Shown: positions 10,003 to 22,710 of the stretch, piece by piece
How positions within the stretch are numbered: the stretch's first letter is position 1
Layout: each line of letters begins with the position of its first letter
Origin: Papaver somniferum
Taxonomy: Eukaryota; Streptophyta; Magnoliopsida; Ranunculales; Papaveraceae
Length of the DNA: 64,000 nucleotides
Assembly: GCF_003573695.1 (NCBI RefSeq)
Contig: NC_039368.1
Span: 84,210,374 to 84,274,373, forward strand
Direction of reading: 5' to 3'
The notes under the pieces: model-generated
The model's input: only the letters and a program-made list of their open reading frames with translations
Database searches by the model: none
What the model was told of the DNA's origin: nothing
Program-made: the position numbers and the translations under genes

Positions 10003-12445
10003 TGAAAAAGCGGGGGTCTAACAACACCACCCAATATTTCGCTTAGCAATCTGTATGGACTAACTCCGAAATACTTTCTAGAGAATCAACTAGACAGTCA
10101 GACTCAATCTATGTAAAAGTATCTCAAGGAGTTAATATCTCTCTCTTGTTTTGATTTACTCGAGCTAATTAAAATCAGCGAGTCTTTAATCAAACACAAG
10201 GAATAACTTGGATGGTACCAAAGACCAATATCCAAGGATCAATCAATGACAATCAACAACCAAGGGTTGGATTACTATAATTGATGATCTAACACACAAC
10301 CTGTATTATTTCAATTATAAAGATAAAACAATATAATGCGGAAACTGAAATAACACAGACACCAGAAATTTTATTAACGAGGAAACCGCAAATGCAGAAA
10401 AACCCCGGGACTTAGTCCAGATTGAACACACACTGTATTAAGCCGCTACAGACACTAGCCTACTCCAAGCTAACTTTGGGCTGGACTGTAGTTGAACCCC
10501 AATCAGTCTCCCACTGATCCAAGGTACAGTTGTACTCCCTACGCCTCTGATCCCAGCAGGATACTACGCACTTGATTCCCTTAGCTGATCTCACCCACAA
10601 CTAAGAGTTTCTACGATCCAAAATCACAGGCTTTGACAATAAACAAATTTGTCTCACACAGACAAGTCTATCAAAGGATCAATTTGTATCCCACAGAAAA
10701 ACCATAAAGTTTTTTTTATGTCTTTTGATAATAATCAAGGTGAACAGGAACCAATTGATAATCCGGTCTTATATTCCCGAGGAACATCCTAGATAAATCA
10801 ATCACCTCACAACAATCTTAATCGTATGGAAAAGAAACAAGATGTTGCGGAATCACAAACAATGAGATGAAGATGTTTGTGACTACTTTTTATATCTTGC
10901 CTATCGGAGATATTAATCTCAAGCCAATCAATCTGATTGTACTCGTACGATAGAAGATGCAAGATAAGATCACACAACTACGATAAAAGTAGTATCGATC
11001 TGGCTTCACAATCCCAATGAAGTCTTTAAGTCGTTAACCTGGTTTTAGAAGAAGAAAACCAAAGGTTAAAGGAGAAACGACTCTAGCACGCAAACTAGTA
11101 TCACACGTGAGGTGTGGGGATTAGTTTTGCAGAGTTGCTAGATGTCCCCTTAAATAGTCTTTCGAATCAGGGTTTCGCCATGGTCACAAAGCAAACAATA
11201 TCCACCGGTAGATGAAAACCTGATTTAAATTCAAGCTAATATTTCTCAACCGTTAGATCGAAAACTTAGCTTGTTGTACACAAATGAAATGCACGCCTCT
11301 AGGTTTGTTAACCGTACCCGAACGTGTACGTTGTTAGTTCAACAATAGTTAACCAAAAGGTTAGCATATGAGCATTTCATACCAACCATATTCTTCTTCA
11401 CCATAACTAGTTCAAATGACTCAAATGAACTAGTTAGAGAGTTGTTCAATTGCAAGGAAATCTTATGTACTACACAAGACATAATTGAAGCAAAGATGAT
11501 TTGATTCACTCGAATCGGTTCATGAACTTTATAGCCACGGTTTGAAAATTGCATTCCTTAGTATTTATAAGTTTAAGTTAAGAAATCATCTTCAGATATA
11601 TAACCTTATTAAGTTCGCACACTAGGTTCGCGGACTTAAGCAACCGGACAGAGTTTACAAACTCCAGCAGAAAATCTCGGCAAAGACTTTCCGCCGGTTC
11701 GCGGACTGGTACTCACGCAACTAGTTTGTCAACTCCAGCAGAATTTCTCGGGATGAGAAGTTCGGCAGTTCTCGGACTAAGTTCGCGGACTTGGAAACAA
11801 GCCATTCTTCCGGTTTCTCTTGATCAACAAAGTTCGCAAACTTTGGTTCAAGGGATATGACTTATGCACATATGTGTTTCCACAACAATACTTATGTCCA
11901 TCATTGGTTATGTAATATAAACTCTCATTCCAACCATTGAAACATTCTTAGAGGACGTTATTTAGTTGTTACACCATTTCTCGTCAAAGAAATTTTCAAA
12001 GTGATTGAAACATATCATGACTTTCGTCACTAGGTAAAGATAAACATGGTCAAAGCAAAACGCTTACCAACACATATTTCGAGATATAGATAGGAGAGGT
12101 ATGCTCGGCTCAAAATACCAAATGTGTATAATCTAAATCTATATATATCATACGAATTTTTTGTCTCAAGAAGTAGGAGATAGAGTAGATATACTTTTGA
12201 GTGACAGATAAGTTCAAGTCTTCACATACCTTTTTGTCGACAAGTTCCACCGGTTCCTTGAGTAGTTCTTCTTCTTGTATGATGAATCGCCATGAAGTCC
12301 TTGAGCTCAACTACACTTTCTATCCTAGTCCGAGACTTAGCTGTAGTAGACTAGAAATCAAGACTTATAGTTTTGATCACTAACATTGACAAACATGCTT
12401 GAGATAGCAACGCATGCGAGAGTTGGACTGAGCAATGCTCTAAAA
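10003..12445 (-). repeat. 3' LTR of the gag-only copia element (complete)
   Basis: On plus it starts TGAAAAAGCGGGGGTCTAAC and ends GAGCAATGCTCTAAAA; 10003-11621 matches 24216-25835 closely. The end at 12445 is set by the purine tract next to it and by the related solo LTR at 33498-36323, which ends with the same GAGCAATGCTCTAAAA and has a clean duplication there. A stretch at 11622-11840 repeats GGTTCGCGGACTT-like words. Confidence 0.75.
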
Positions 12446-12455
12446 ATCTCCCCCA
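12446..12455 (-). other. Polypurine tract of the gag-only copia element
   Basis: Minus strand GGGGGAGAT directly abuts the 3' LTR, as needed for plus-strand priming. Confidence 0.7.
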
Positions 12456-12849
12456 TTGTCAATTTTAGTGACAAAACTATCAATACATATGGAATACAAA
12501 CATTAAAGGATGAGTCATCTTGAGAACAAAGAACATCCACCTTTTACATAAAAGAGGGATGCAGCTTCAAGCAGTCATGGTGTATTAAGATGAGCATCTT
12601 TCTCATGAATATTCACTTCTTCTTTTCCTTTATCAAGGGTGTTTAAAGAGACATTACTCATCATAGCTGAAGAATTTTTATCAATAAAAGGGTTAGGAGT
12701 ACCCAAGTCAACTGTTTTTCATGTTTTCTTGATGATCCGTTTGAGTCTGTTTACACTGATTTTTAGATCTAAGACTCGATTGTTGATATGTAAGAAATCT
12801 GGAGCGGAAGTCTTGGATTTGCATCTTTCTTCAGGGAGAGATGAGGAAC

Positions 12850-13725
12850 TCAAGTTTCTTTATTTCTCCTATGCCTTTTTCTCTTTGCAGGGTCAGCCAC
12901 CCTTTTTCCATTCTTCCTTCTTCCATTGTAGGCATTTTTTGTTTTGAACACACAACTAAGAAAGGACTTATCACAGTACATTCCTTGAGTGTTTAAAGTG
13001 CCTTTTCCAACAATGTGTGAAACCGGTTTAATGACTTCTTTAGACATCCAAGTAAGAATATTATGAAGCTTTTCATTCCTCAACCGATAACGACATCTTT
13101 GCTCATAATGTCTTTTATTACCGCAGTAATAGCAGTTAAAGGAATTATTTTTAACTGTTCTCTTGTGAGCAGAATTAGAAGGAGAAAAATCCTTGTTTTT
13201 GGGACCATTGCAAGCTTCTAAAGGTTTTTCACATGGAGAATTATGACTAGCTTTAACAAAGTTGATCTTACTAGTTTTTGGAACGTCTATTCCTTTATAG
13301 CCCAGACCACGTGTATCACGGTGTTCTTTACATGCTCCAAGCATAGAAGATAATTTTGTAGAGCTACAATTGAATCTACTCAGACTCTCTTCCAGTGATT
13401 TTACTTTATTAAGAGCAGCTGCAAGCTCAGTCTCCAAGGATTTTTCTTTGGCGAGAAGACTGCGCTCTTTGTCGCAAAAACGTTTTTGTTGAGAGTCATA
13501 TCTTGCTTCAGTTTCTGCAAGTCTTTCTTTCACCATGAAGATATTCGAAAAAGATTATCACATTCATATTTTTTTGTGCGTACATCTTCTTCACGATCTT
13601 TAACGATAGATTGTAAGAGTTTATATCCACCATCGTATCCTTTAAAGAGTTTTCTTAACTTTCTGTTTTCTTGACAAAGAGGACCTATGTATTTACTCAA
13701 GCAGGTTGTCCTCAATTTTCAGGCC
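12850..13725 (-). pseudogene. copia gag, C-terminal part with zinc knuckle
   Basis: From 13715 the minus strand encodes LCQENRKLRKLFKGYDGGYK, then after a frame change at about 13533 MVKERLAETEARYDSQQKRF, a likely coiled coil (KSLETELAAALNKVKSLEESL), and a CCHC zinc knuckle CYYCGNKRHYEQRC (C-x2-C-x4-H-x4-C). It stops at 12850 with a basic tail. Gag packages element RNA. The N-terminal part is at 24149-23913, on the other side of the inserted Athila. The order coiled coil then knuckle fits plant copia gags. Confidence 0.75.
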
Positions 13726-13730
13726 ACGAT

Positions 13731-14926
13731 TGATAGACACATTTTTGTGACCAAATTGTCCTCAATTTTCAGTATTGTTGGTACTCGATTTTCTACTTAT
13801 TATGGTGTTTTATTTGTTTGTTTGGAAAATAAACATTTTTGGAAAATTCGGCTCGAAAAGTTGGTATAGGCACCCGGAGGATACATGTTATTCAGACTCT
13901 CAGTTTTGGATAAGGGGCACCTAACTGATAAGGGGCACCCCAGGGAACCAACTTCTAATCGTACCCCATTACTGGTTAAGGGGGTTCCATCTTCTTCCTT
14001 GATTTGAAAAGAAAAAATTGGCGGGAAATTTGGTTTCAACGGTAAAGGATTTATTATCTTTAAGATAAGAATATCTTCTTGCCTTACAAACATGAAGTTT
14101 TGAAGAAAAAAGAAGTTATCTTGTATTAAACAAGAAAGATATCCTTAGAAGATTTTATCTTGGATTTTATTCTGCGAATTAAAGAAGATATGGGTTTAGT
14201 AAAGAAATATATAGAATAAAGAGAAGGAAAAATTCTGAAGATATTTTTAATTAAAAAGAAGAAGATTTTGGAGTTATGGAAGAATATATTTGAGTGATGT
14301 GTATTTGTGTGTATAAATAGAGAGCTAGAGAGCACATTTGGAGAGGGTTTTTGGGAGAGAAAAGAAAATCATTATTTTATCATTGTTTCTCCCATTTCAT
14401 CTTTGTAAACATCCTTTGAGCAATAAAAATGAATTTTGAGCGTGTTTCCATGATGATGAGCTAACTCTCGCGCAACCAAGGCAATGGATGAAGCTATCTA
14501 TGCATGAATGATTGGTAACAATTTTATTTTCTCTAATTTACAATTTATAATTCATTAAATCACCGCTTTTGCGGAGTTCTAAATGTTCACATAATTTTCT
14601 TAATTACTTGTGATTCAATTTGATATATTATACTTTGCTTAATTGATTGATAGTCTATTCTTAGGGAATACAATTAATATTTGGGAATATGTTTGATTAT
14701 GTGTGAATTAAGAAATAAAGGACTTAAAGGATAGTTAGAGTTTTGAAACATATTTGATATCGTTCATTCATGTGTAATAGTGGAATCTAGTGTCTTGGTT
14801 ACTTTTAATATCTTGAAATCAATTTTGCAATATGTTTTCTATTTTTAAGTTTTATAAGTCTAAAATCTTTTGCTTTCACAAGTCTCAACGAAATTATTAC
14901 TACAACATCATTGAAAAATATCATCA
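13731..14926 (+). repeat. Athila 5' LTR
   Basis: TG...CA ends; a TATA-like TGTATAAATAGAGAG at about 14309-14324 is a plausible promoter, and CAATAAAAATG (about 14420) is a plausible polyadenylation signal. Confidence 0.9.
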
Positions 14927-14931
14927 GTTTT

Positions 14932-14947
14932 TGGCGCCGCCGACGCG
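14932..14947 (+). other. Primer binding site, tRNA-Asp type
   Basis: TGGCGCCGCCGACG six bases after the LTR resembles the TGGCGCCGTTGCCGG site used by Athila elements. Confidence 0.75.
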
Positions 14948-16043
14948 AACTTGTCTTTAGGCTACAGTTTTTAGATTTTTTTTTTTTTAGGTTTTTATTT
15001 GTTTTTCATTTTTATTTTATTTTTTCTTCTTTACGTTTTTGGTTTTTTGTCTTTTCCTTACAGATTTTGGAATTTGGAGCGAAAGAAAAATTTGCCAAAG
15101 CTTTTGGTGAATACTTTAAGATTTGGAGTAAAGGCAAAGCGAAAAGAGCGAAAGAAAAGGAGAATAAAAATTAATTAAAAAGAGAGAGAGAGAATTTTTT
15201 TTTATTTCTTTTAGATTATCCTTTTCTTTTGCACTTTATTTTTGGACTTTGGACTGTGGACTTTGGGACTTTATTTTTTTTAAACCCTACGGAAGGGTAG
15301 TTTAAATATCAACTGTTTGCAGAGAAGGACGGAGATTACGATATCGCCTCGGCCCCTCGGGTTCGTACATGACATAGGAGTCGTGGCCCGAGTCGACTTC
15401 AGCGGTTCATCCCCCGTCTGGTACGGGAGGTAAGTTTGTCGAAACACTCGCGAATCTCCTGTCAGCGAGTTACTGTATTCCTTCGTTTGCATATATGCTG
15501 AGGATTTGAAAACGGCTGCTTTAATTTCCTAGTAAAGGGCAAGGACTGGCCATACAAGATAAGGGTTCGGATTTCATCACCGTTCCCTTCTTGCCCGCCT
15601 TAGGAAAACGAAACCAAACGCGAACCTAAGCCTAAAATTTGACTAGAACGAGACCTATAGGGTAACGAGCTTAATAGGAAAGTCATTCGAAAAATATTGG
15701 TTACTCTTTTAAGCATGCTTCAAAGTTCATGATGGTTTCTGTGAGTTGAATACGCCGCCTTGTAACGCCGGTGAGGCCTTGGGTATCAAAGCTCCATTGA
15801 GCTTCCCTCGTCTCGATTCAACTTACTTAAACTCGGATTGATTCCAGAGGGGTTTGCTTAAATTGTAACGAATTCCCTTTCGAAGGATTAGAAGCTGGTC
15901 TAGAAACAATCTAAGTGGAGCCATCATGCTTTTTGTTTGCTAGAAATCTTTAGGTTTGCTTTGGTGGAGTCAGCCTTGTTTGTGTTTGCATAGAACTTCC
16001 CTTCCTTTTAGGATTTCTTTCTTTTCTTTTGTTTTTCTAGTGT
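14948..16043 (+). other. Athila untranslated leader
   Basis: Between primer site and gag; no frame of note. T- and A-rich runs at 14975-15240, then mixed sequence. Leaders of about 1 kb are usual in this lineage. Confidence 0.6.
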
Positions 16044-17551
16044 ATGCCCAAGGTTATTAAAGAGCGGGCTTGGAAAAGAAACACTCTAGGTCGTTTGATT
16101 AGTGATAAACCTAGTAGTTCTTCTTGTGAAGGCGGGGAGCTCGAAGACTCTTCTTTTGAGAGCCCTGTTTTTGGAAACTTCAGTTTTGAGAATCTGTCTC
16201 TTCGTGAGGAAAATACCCCTAGTACTTCAGCTGTGCCAGCGATGGCAACTTTGAAAGATTACATGTTCCCAACTAGGTCCACCCGAGCTTCGTGCATTAA
16301 ATTGCCAGCCACTACGGCTAATTTCGAGATAAAACCTAGTATTCTTCAGATGATCCCTATATTCTTAGAGAAACATGATGAGAACCTTTATTTTCATATT
16401 AGGGACTTTGAGGAAATTTGTGGGACAATTAGATTAAAAGACCTTACTGATGAAGTCTTGAAACTTAAGATGTTTCCCTTTTCCTTGAGAGATAAAGCCA
16501 AGACCTGGCTGAACAACCTACTATCTGAATCCATTGAAACATGGAAGGAACTTATTGATGCTTTCTATATGAAATTCTACCCTAAGCATAAAACTGCGTC
16601 TGTTAGGCAAAAAATTAGTGCTAGTGTGCAACAAGAGGGAGAGTCTCTTTATAGGTTCTTAGAGAGATTCAATGATCTCATATCCCAGTGTCCTCACCAT
16701 GTATTTGATAAGATGAAACTCGTAGAGATTATTTATGATGGTTTAGACTATTTAACCAAAGCTGTGGTTGAGTCTATGTGTGCTGGTGAGTTCACTAGTA
16801 AAAGTGTTGATGATGGTTTCACCTTCTTAGGAGTTGTCGCTGAAAAATCCCAATAGTGGGAGTCTTGTGTTGAACCCCCCAAAAGACTCTTGGTCAATAG
16901 AAGTAGCACCAATGTGGTAGATACAAGCTTCGGGTCTGATGCTAAGTTTTCTGCTTTGTCTAGAAGGTTAGAAGCTTTGGAATTGAATCATCCTAAACAT
17001 AGGTCTCTTGTTGAACCTGATGATAGGTTTAGAGCCTCTCAAGTGTCTAGTTGTGGAGTAGAACCCAATAACTCGTTTTGGGAAGGTCAGGTTAGTGAAG
17101 AGCAAGCCCATGCTGTCTATAACAATGCTAGGTTTGAGAACCGACAGAAGTTTGACCCATACTCAGAGACTTACAACCCTGGTTGGAGAAACCATCCTAA
17201 TTTTTCTTGGTCTAAGGGTCAGAATCAAGGACAGTCTAGTAATTCTCAGCCTCCCCAGGTTTTGGTTATGCTAAGAACTCTTCAGGTCAACCCCAGTTTC
17301 AGAATGAGAAAAAGATCTCCACCTTAGAAGAAACCCTTACTATGTTAGCAAAGAACCATGAGATGTTATCAAAGAACCACTGTGGTTTTCAAGAAGAAAC
17401 CAGGCAGAATTTTAAGAATAATTCCCAGTCTCTTGCTAACTTAGAACTTCAAGTCGGCCAAATAGCTAAGTTTCTTAGTGAAAGAGAAGATGGAAGATTC
17501 CCTAGTCAAACTATCCTAACCCTAAAGGAGAGAAATCGTACAATCATGTGA
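16044..17551 (+). pseudogene. Athila gag (interrupted)
   Basis: Frame from ATG 16044 encodes PSILQMIPIFLEKHDENLYFHIRDF, LKLKMFPFSLRDKAKTWLNNL, WKELIDAFYMKFYPKH and QEGESLYRFLERFNDLISQCP, the conserved core of the retrotransposon gag family (PF03732). A TAG at 16854 breaks it; the same frame continues to 17327 and then shifts to 17342-17551 (NFKNNSQSLANLELQVGQIAKFL, a coiled-coil-like linker before protease). Gag forms the particle that carries element RNA. One stop and one frameshift make it inactive. Confidence 0.85.
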
Positions 17552-17769
17552 ATTCTATAACAACCCTTAGGAGTGGAAAGAAAGTTGACAATAAGGTTGC
17601 CATGCCTGATAGTGAACATGGTAGTTCACCCTTCTGAGCCAGAAAATGAGGAGACTGATAGAGTCTCCAAAGAGACCAATGAGGGTCCTGCTGAGCCCGG
17701 CTTTTTCCCAGAGCCCCGTTCCCCCAGCTGCTAGTTCCAACTAAGAGGGAGTCCAACTTTAATGATATA

Positions 17770-18300
17770 TTGGAGGTTTTTAAGCAGGTTACTATCAACC
17801 TCCCATTGTTAGATGCGATTAAGCAGATTCCCGCTTATGCCAAGTTTCTTAAGGATATGTGTACGCGAAAGCGAAAACTTAGTGTCCAGAAGAAAGCCTT
17901 CCTAGCTAGTCATGTGAGTTCTATTATTCAGAATACCACTACTCCTAAGTATAAAGACCCAGGGTCCCCTACTATTTCTTGCACAATAGGTAAACCGTGT
18001 CGAGAAAGCTTTGCTTGACTTAGGAGCCAGTGTGAACTTACTGCCATACCATGTGTACCTTAAGCTAGGACTTGGTGAGATGAAACCTACCCAGATGACA
18101 CTTCAGTTAGCTGATAGGTCCGTTAAAATTCCTCGTGGTGTGATCGAGGACGTTCTTATTGAGGTCGACAAGTTTATTTATCCAGTGGATTTTGTTATCC
18201 TAGATACCCAACCTGTCCCTGACCCAGAACCAAATACCAGTGATTTTAGGTCGCCCGTTTTTAGCTACATCCAATGCGATCATTAACTGTCGAAATGGTA
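17770..18300 (+). pseudogene. Athila protease domain (frameshifted)
   Basis: 17770-18018 reads the pre-protease conserved block (INLPLLDAIKQIPAYAKFLKDM; KDPGSPTISCTIG), then after a frameshift 18011-18286 reads LDLGASVNLLPYHVYLKLGLGE, ADRSVKIPRGVIEDVLI and VDFVILD. The D-L-G-A-S is the aspartic protease active site in the form typical of Athila. It would cut the Gag-Pol precursor. Confidence 0.85.
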
Positions 18301-18679
18301 TTATGAATTTGTCTTTTGGTAATATGACTATTGAGCTGAACATTTTTAATATTAGTAAGCTACCCTCTGAACTAGATGACTCGAGCATAGAAGAGGTGAA
18401 CATGATCATTAGTCGAGGAGTCATTACCAAACACTTTGTTAGAAGATCCATTAGAGAAATGCCTAGCACTTTGGGATTGATTTTGATGATGATAATGTGA
18501 TTAATGAGGTGAATGCTTTGTTGATTCAACCCCTTTGTAGACACTAGTAATGGAAACCTAAGTTCGAACCTCTACCCGTTTCTGAGTCTACCCTAGTTCC
18601 TTCGTTAGAAAAGCCTCCTAAGTTGGACCTTAAACCATTACCAGATTCCCTGTTGTGTTTTTAGGCCCATCTGAAACTT

Positions 18680-20140
18680 TACCTGATTATAGCATCCGAC
18701 TTGGATAGTGATCAGGAAAGTAGGCTAGTGACTGTCCTTCAGAATAACAAGGAAGCTTTAGGGTGGACCATAGCAGACATTAAGGGTATAAGTCCTAATT
18801 GTATGCATCATATCTATTTAGAGAGTGACACCAAACCTTCTAGGGAGATGCAACGTCGACTGAACCCTAATATGAAAGAAGTAGTTCGAACCGAGGTTCT
18901 TAAGCTGTTAGATGCAGGCATTATCTACCCCATTTCAGACAGTAAGTGGGTCAGCCCCGTTCAGGTTGTTCCCAAGAAATCCGGTATTACTGTAGTCCAG
19001 AATGATAACAATGAGTTAATCCCAACCCGGGTGACCACGGGTTGGCGTGTCTGTATCGACTATAGGAAATTGAACAAGGTCACTAGGAAGGACCACTTTC
19101 CCCTTCCCTTCATCGACCAAATGCTAGAGAGATTAGCTGGACGTAGCCATTATTGCTTTTTAGATGGATACTGCGGTTATAATCAGGTTGTTATTGCCCC
19201 AGAAGACCAAGAGAAAACCACTTTTACCTGTCCCTTTGGTACCTTTGCGTATAGACGCATGCCTTTCGGGCTATGTAATGCCTGCGACCTTTCAGCGTTG
19301 TATGCTGAGCATATTTTCTGACATGGTAGAACGGTTCTTAGAGGTCTTTATGGATGATTTTTCAGTGTTTGGTTCGTCTTTCGATGAGTGCTTGCATCAT
19401 TTGTCATTAGTTTTGACTAGATGTAAGGAAAAGAATTTAGTGCTTAATTGGGAAAAATGTCACTTTATGGTTCGTTCAGGAATTTTTCTAGGGCATATCG
19501 TATCTTCGAAGGGTATAGACGTAGATAGAGTCAAAGTTGACCTTATTAAAACTTTACAGGTCCCAAAAACCGTAAGAGATATTAGGTCATTCTTAGGGCA
19601 TGCAGCGTCGATTCATTAAGGATTTTAGCTTAATTTCTAGACCTCTTTGCAATTTGCTTGCAAAAGACGTTAAGTTTGTCTTTGATGATGCTTGTTTAGA
19701 GGCTTTTGAGAAGCTTAAGAATTTACTCACTACCGCCCCCATAGTCCAGGCACCCAACTGGAACCTACCCTTTGAGATCATGTGTGATGCTTCAAATTAT
19801 GCTATTGGTGTTGTGCTAGGTCAACGAGAAAATAAGTTACTTCATGTGATTTACTATGCTAGCAAAACTCTGAATGATGCCCAGTTGAACTATACCACTA
19901 CGGAGAAGGAACTATTAGCTATTGTGTTTGCCTTAGACAAGTTTAGATCCTACCTCTTAGGTTCTAAGGTCATAATCTTTACTGATCATGCTGCTTTGAA
20001 GTATCTTCTTTCCAAGAAGGATACTAAACCTAGATTGATTAGATGGATCCTATTGTGCAGGAATTTTCCTTAGACATTAGAGATAAAAAAGGTGCAGAAA
20101 ATGTAGTAGCAGACCACTTGTCTAGGCTTGTTGTGGATAC
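18680..20140 (+). pseudogene. Athila reverse transcriptase and RNase H (frameshifted)
   Basis: 18701-19321 has WTIADIKGISP, RRLNPNMKEVV, WVSPVQVVPKKSG, WRVCIDYRKLN and FPLPFIDQMLERLAG, ending at a frameshift in the LCNA-TFQRC motif. 19320-19610 has the catalytic VFMDDFSVFG and LGHIVSSKGI. A short deletion at about 19608 removes G-F-Y from [12 protein letters not shown]. RNase H follows (19630-20073) with [30 protein letters not shown] and [11 protein letters not shown], and shifts frame near 20060. The catalytic YIDD-like motif is present as FMDD, the normal form in this lineage. Confidence 0.9.
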
Positions 20141-21491
20141 CCTTAATGATTCTCCTCCTGTTAGGGATAGTTTTCCTGATGAACAACTGTTCTTTGTTAC
20201 CCAAGCACCTTGGTATGCGAATATAGTGAATTATCTTGTTACTGGTCGAATGCCCCAACATTGGGGTAAACAAGATCGTTCTAGGTTTTTAGCCGAGGTG
20301 AAGCACTTCTTTTGGGATGATCCTTATTTGTTTAAGTATTGTCCAGACCAGATTATTAGGAGATGTATACCTGAGAATGACCAGTCCAGTATTATTTCCT
20401 TTTGTCATGATCATGCTTGTGGGGGTCACTTTAGTGCTAAGAAGACTGCTGCTAAATATTGCAGTGTGGATTCTATTGGCCTTCGTTGTTTAAAGACTCA
20501 CAGTTACTGTGTTACTTGTGAACGTTGCCAGAAATTAGGAACCATTTCCCGTAGGAACATGATGCCCTTGAACCCTATTTTAGTTGTTGAGGTCTTTGAT
20601 GTGTGGGGTATTGACTTTATGGGTCCGTTTCCTAATTCTTTTGGTAACTTACATCCTTGTCGCTGTAGACTATGTCTCTAAGTGGGTTGAGGCGGTTGCG
20701 TGTAAAACCAATGACCATAGGGTTGTGATTGAGTTCTTGAAAAATAATATACTTACACGTTTTGGTACACCGCGAGCTATAATTAGTGATGGAGGGTCGC
20801 ACTTTTGTAATGGACCTTTTAGGCTTTTGATGAAGAAATATGGTATTACACATAAGGTAGTACCCCATATCATCCACTAGTGGTCAGGTAGAGGTTTCCA
20901 ATAGGGAGATAAAGCGTATATTAGAGAAAAAGTTAATCCTAATCGGAAAGACTGGTCGTCTAGGCTTACTGATGCCTTATGGGCTTACCGTACTGCGTTT
21001 AAGACCCCCATTGGAATGTCGCCTTATCGGCTTGTGTATGGCAAGGCATGTCATTTACCTGTTGAGTTAGAACATAGAGCTTATTGGGCTGTTAAGAAGC
21101 TAAATTTTCACTTGACAAGGCAGGAGCCCATAGGAAACTCCAGCTCAATGAGTTGGAAGAGATTCGTATAGATGCTTACGATAGTGCGAAGGAGTATAAG
21201 AACAAAATGAAACTTGTGCATGATAAGAATATTTTAAGAAAGTCATTTTCTCCAGGTCAAAAAGTTCTTCTGTATGATACCCGCTTGCATCTTTTCCCTG
21301 GGAAGTTACGTTCTCGGTGGACGGGTCCTTTTATTGTTCGCACTGTCTTTCCTCATGGAGCTGTTGAGATCGAGACACCAGATGGTAGTAGTTCTTCGAA
21401 GGTTAACGGTCAGAGATTGAAACCCTTTTTAGAGCCCTTTCCTACAGGTGATGTTGAGGAGGTCCCTCTGGAGGACCCTGTTTACCCTTGA
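20140..21491 (+). pseudogene. Athila integrase (frameshifted)
   Basis: Zinc finger HDHACGGHFSAKKTA ... CVTCERCQKLG (H-H-C-C) at about 20406-20545, then [13 protein letters not shown] (first Asp) at about 20600, a frameshift near 20655, [26 protein letters not shown] (second Asp, about 20780), and, after further breaks, [27 protein letters not shown] and the C-terminal [14 protein letters not shown] near 21300. It would insert the cDNA copy in the genome. At least three frame changes. Confidence 0.85.
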
Positions 21492-22710
21492 TTGACCATC
21501 GAGGCGATTGTATGTTGTATATTAGTTTTTGATTTCTCTCACCCAGGTACTATCTTTCCGACTTCTCTCTTTACTGATTCCTCGTTACCTTACTTTTTGG
21601 TATTGCTCTTTCATTAGAAACATTGAGGACAATGTTAGATTTAAGTTTGGGGGTGGGGAAGAAACTTTTTGTTAGCTTTTAGTTGCAATAAATAAAATCC
21701 AGAGCCTAGAAATTTATGCTTATTAAGGTTGGCACTAACCAATTTAAGTGGATGGGAACATCTTGGTTGTAGGAGTTGAGGAACCAATCTGATTAGATGG
21801 AAACATCTAAAGAGTCTATCCATAAAAGCATAGAGCTCAGGTGTTAGAATTAAAAAAAAAAAACATGGTAGTTTCGCCATAACTCGTTGAATCCTAATCC
21901 CTTCTGTTTTTATTTCTTAAGTGATTTGGTGGGGCACACGACTCAAGTTGTTACCATTGCTAGGGTGAAATAGGGTGATTGAGATACCTAAAAAAAAAAT
22001 AAAAAAAAAATAATAAAAAAAAAATAAAATAAAAAAGAGAAAAAAAAAACAAAAAAAAAACAAAGTTTGAGACCATACCATCAGACCAACCAGAATAAAA
22101 TCAATAAAGTCGACCACTGGTGCCCTTGTATATGCCAGTTGTGTTGACCTAGAGTTAGGTTTATCGACCACTGGTCCCCTTGTATATGCCAGTTGTGTTG
22201 ATATTAGTCAGGCCGGTATCTCAGTCCATTAGGATAGGTTCATCTTGGCAGAGGCCTTCAGACAGATATGGGAAACACCGTTCACTTTAAACCATCTATT
22301 TTTCTCTTTATCCATCCTATTAATCTTTCCATGTGATTGGTTGACTCCGGTTATGATGTCTAGAAACTATCTGAGTAGAGCTATGTCACTTATATATATG
22401 AATTATAGTATGCTGAGTGCAAACTCGTGTACAACAATTGGAATTTCGCATCAGGGTACTTCCTCCTATAGTCAATGATTGTATGCCAACCAAGGAGATT
22501 CTTTAGTGCCTTCTAAGGTTCTGAATAGATAGTTAGGGTCTGGAGTAAAGGTTTTGTGAGTACACCTCTGGTAAACCCTCCGGAGACAACACTCTGCCAC
22601 CAGGGCCACCTAGCGGTTTAACGGCTTGCTGCATGTGTTAAGTGTAGTCATTTTTATTTTTCTAGATTAGATTTTCTCGAGGACTAGCAAATAATAAGTT
22701 TGGGGGTATT
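21492..22710 (+). other. Athila 3' non-coding region and polypurine tract
   Basis: No env-like gene is visible. It holds an internal AAGTTTGGGGGTGGGG (about 21645-21660), a nearly pure A tract (21988-22075), a direct repeat of about 45 bp (CGACCACTGGT-CCCTTGTATA at about 22108 and 22165), and the true purine tract AAGTTTGGGGGTA at 22696-22708 just before the 3' LTR. Confidence 0.7.

Noticed and set aside
21985..22075. Poly(A) tract as a retroposon tail
   Set aside because: Located inside the Athila 3' region without a target duplication; probably a simple repeat.
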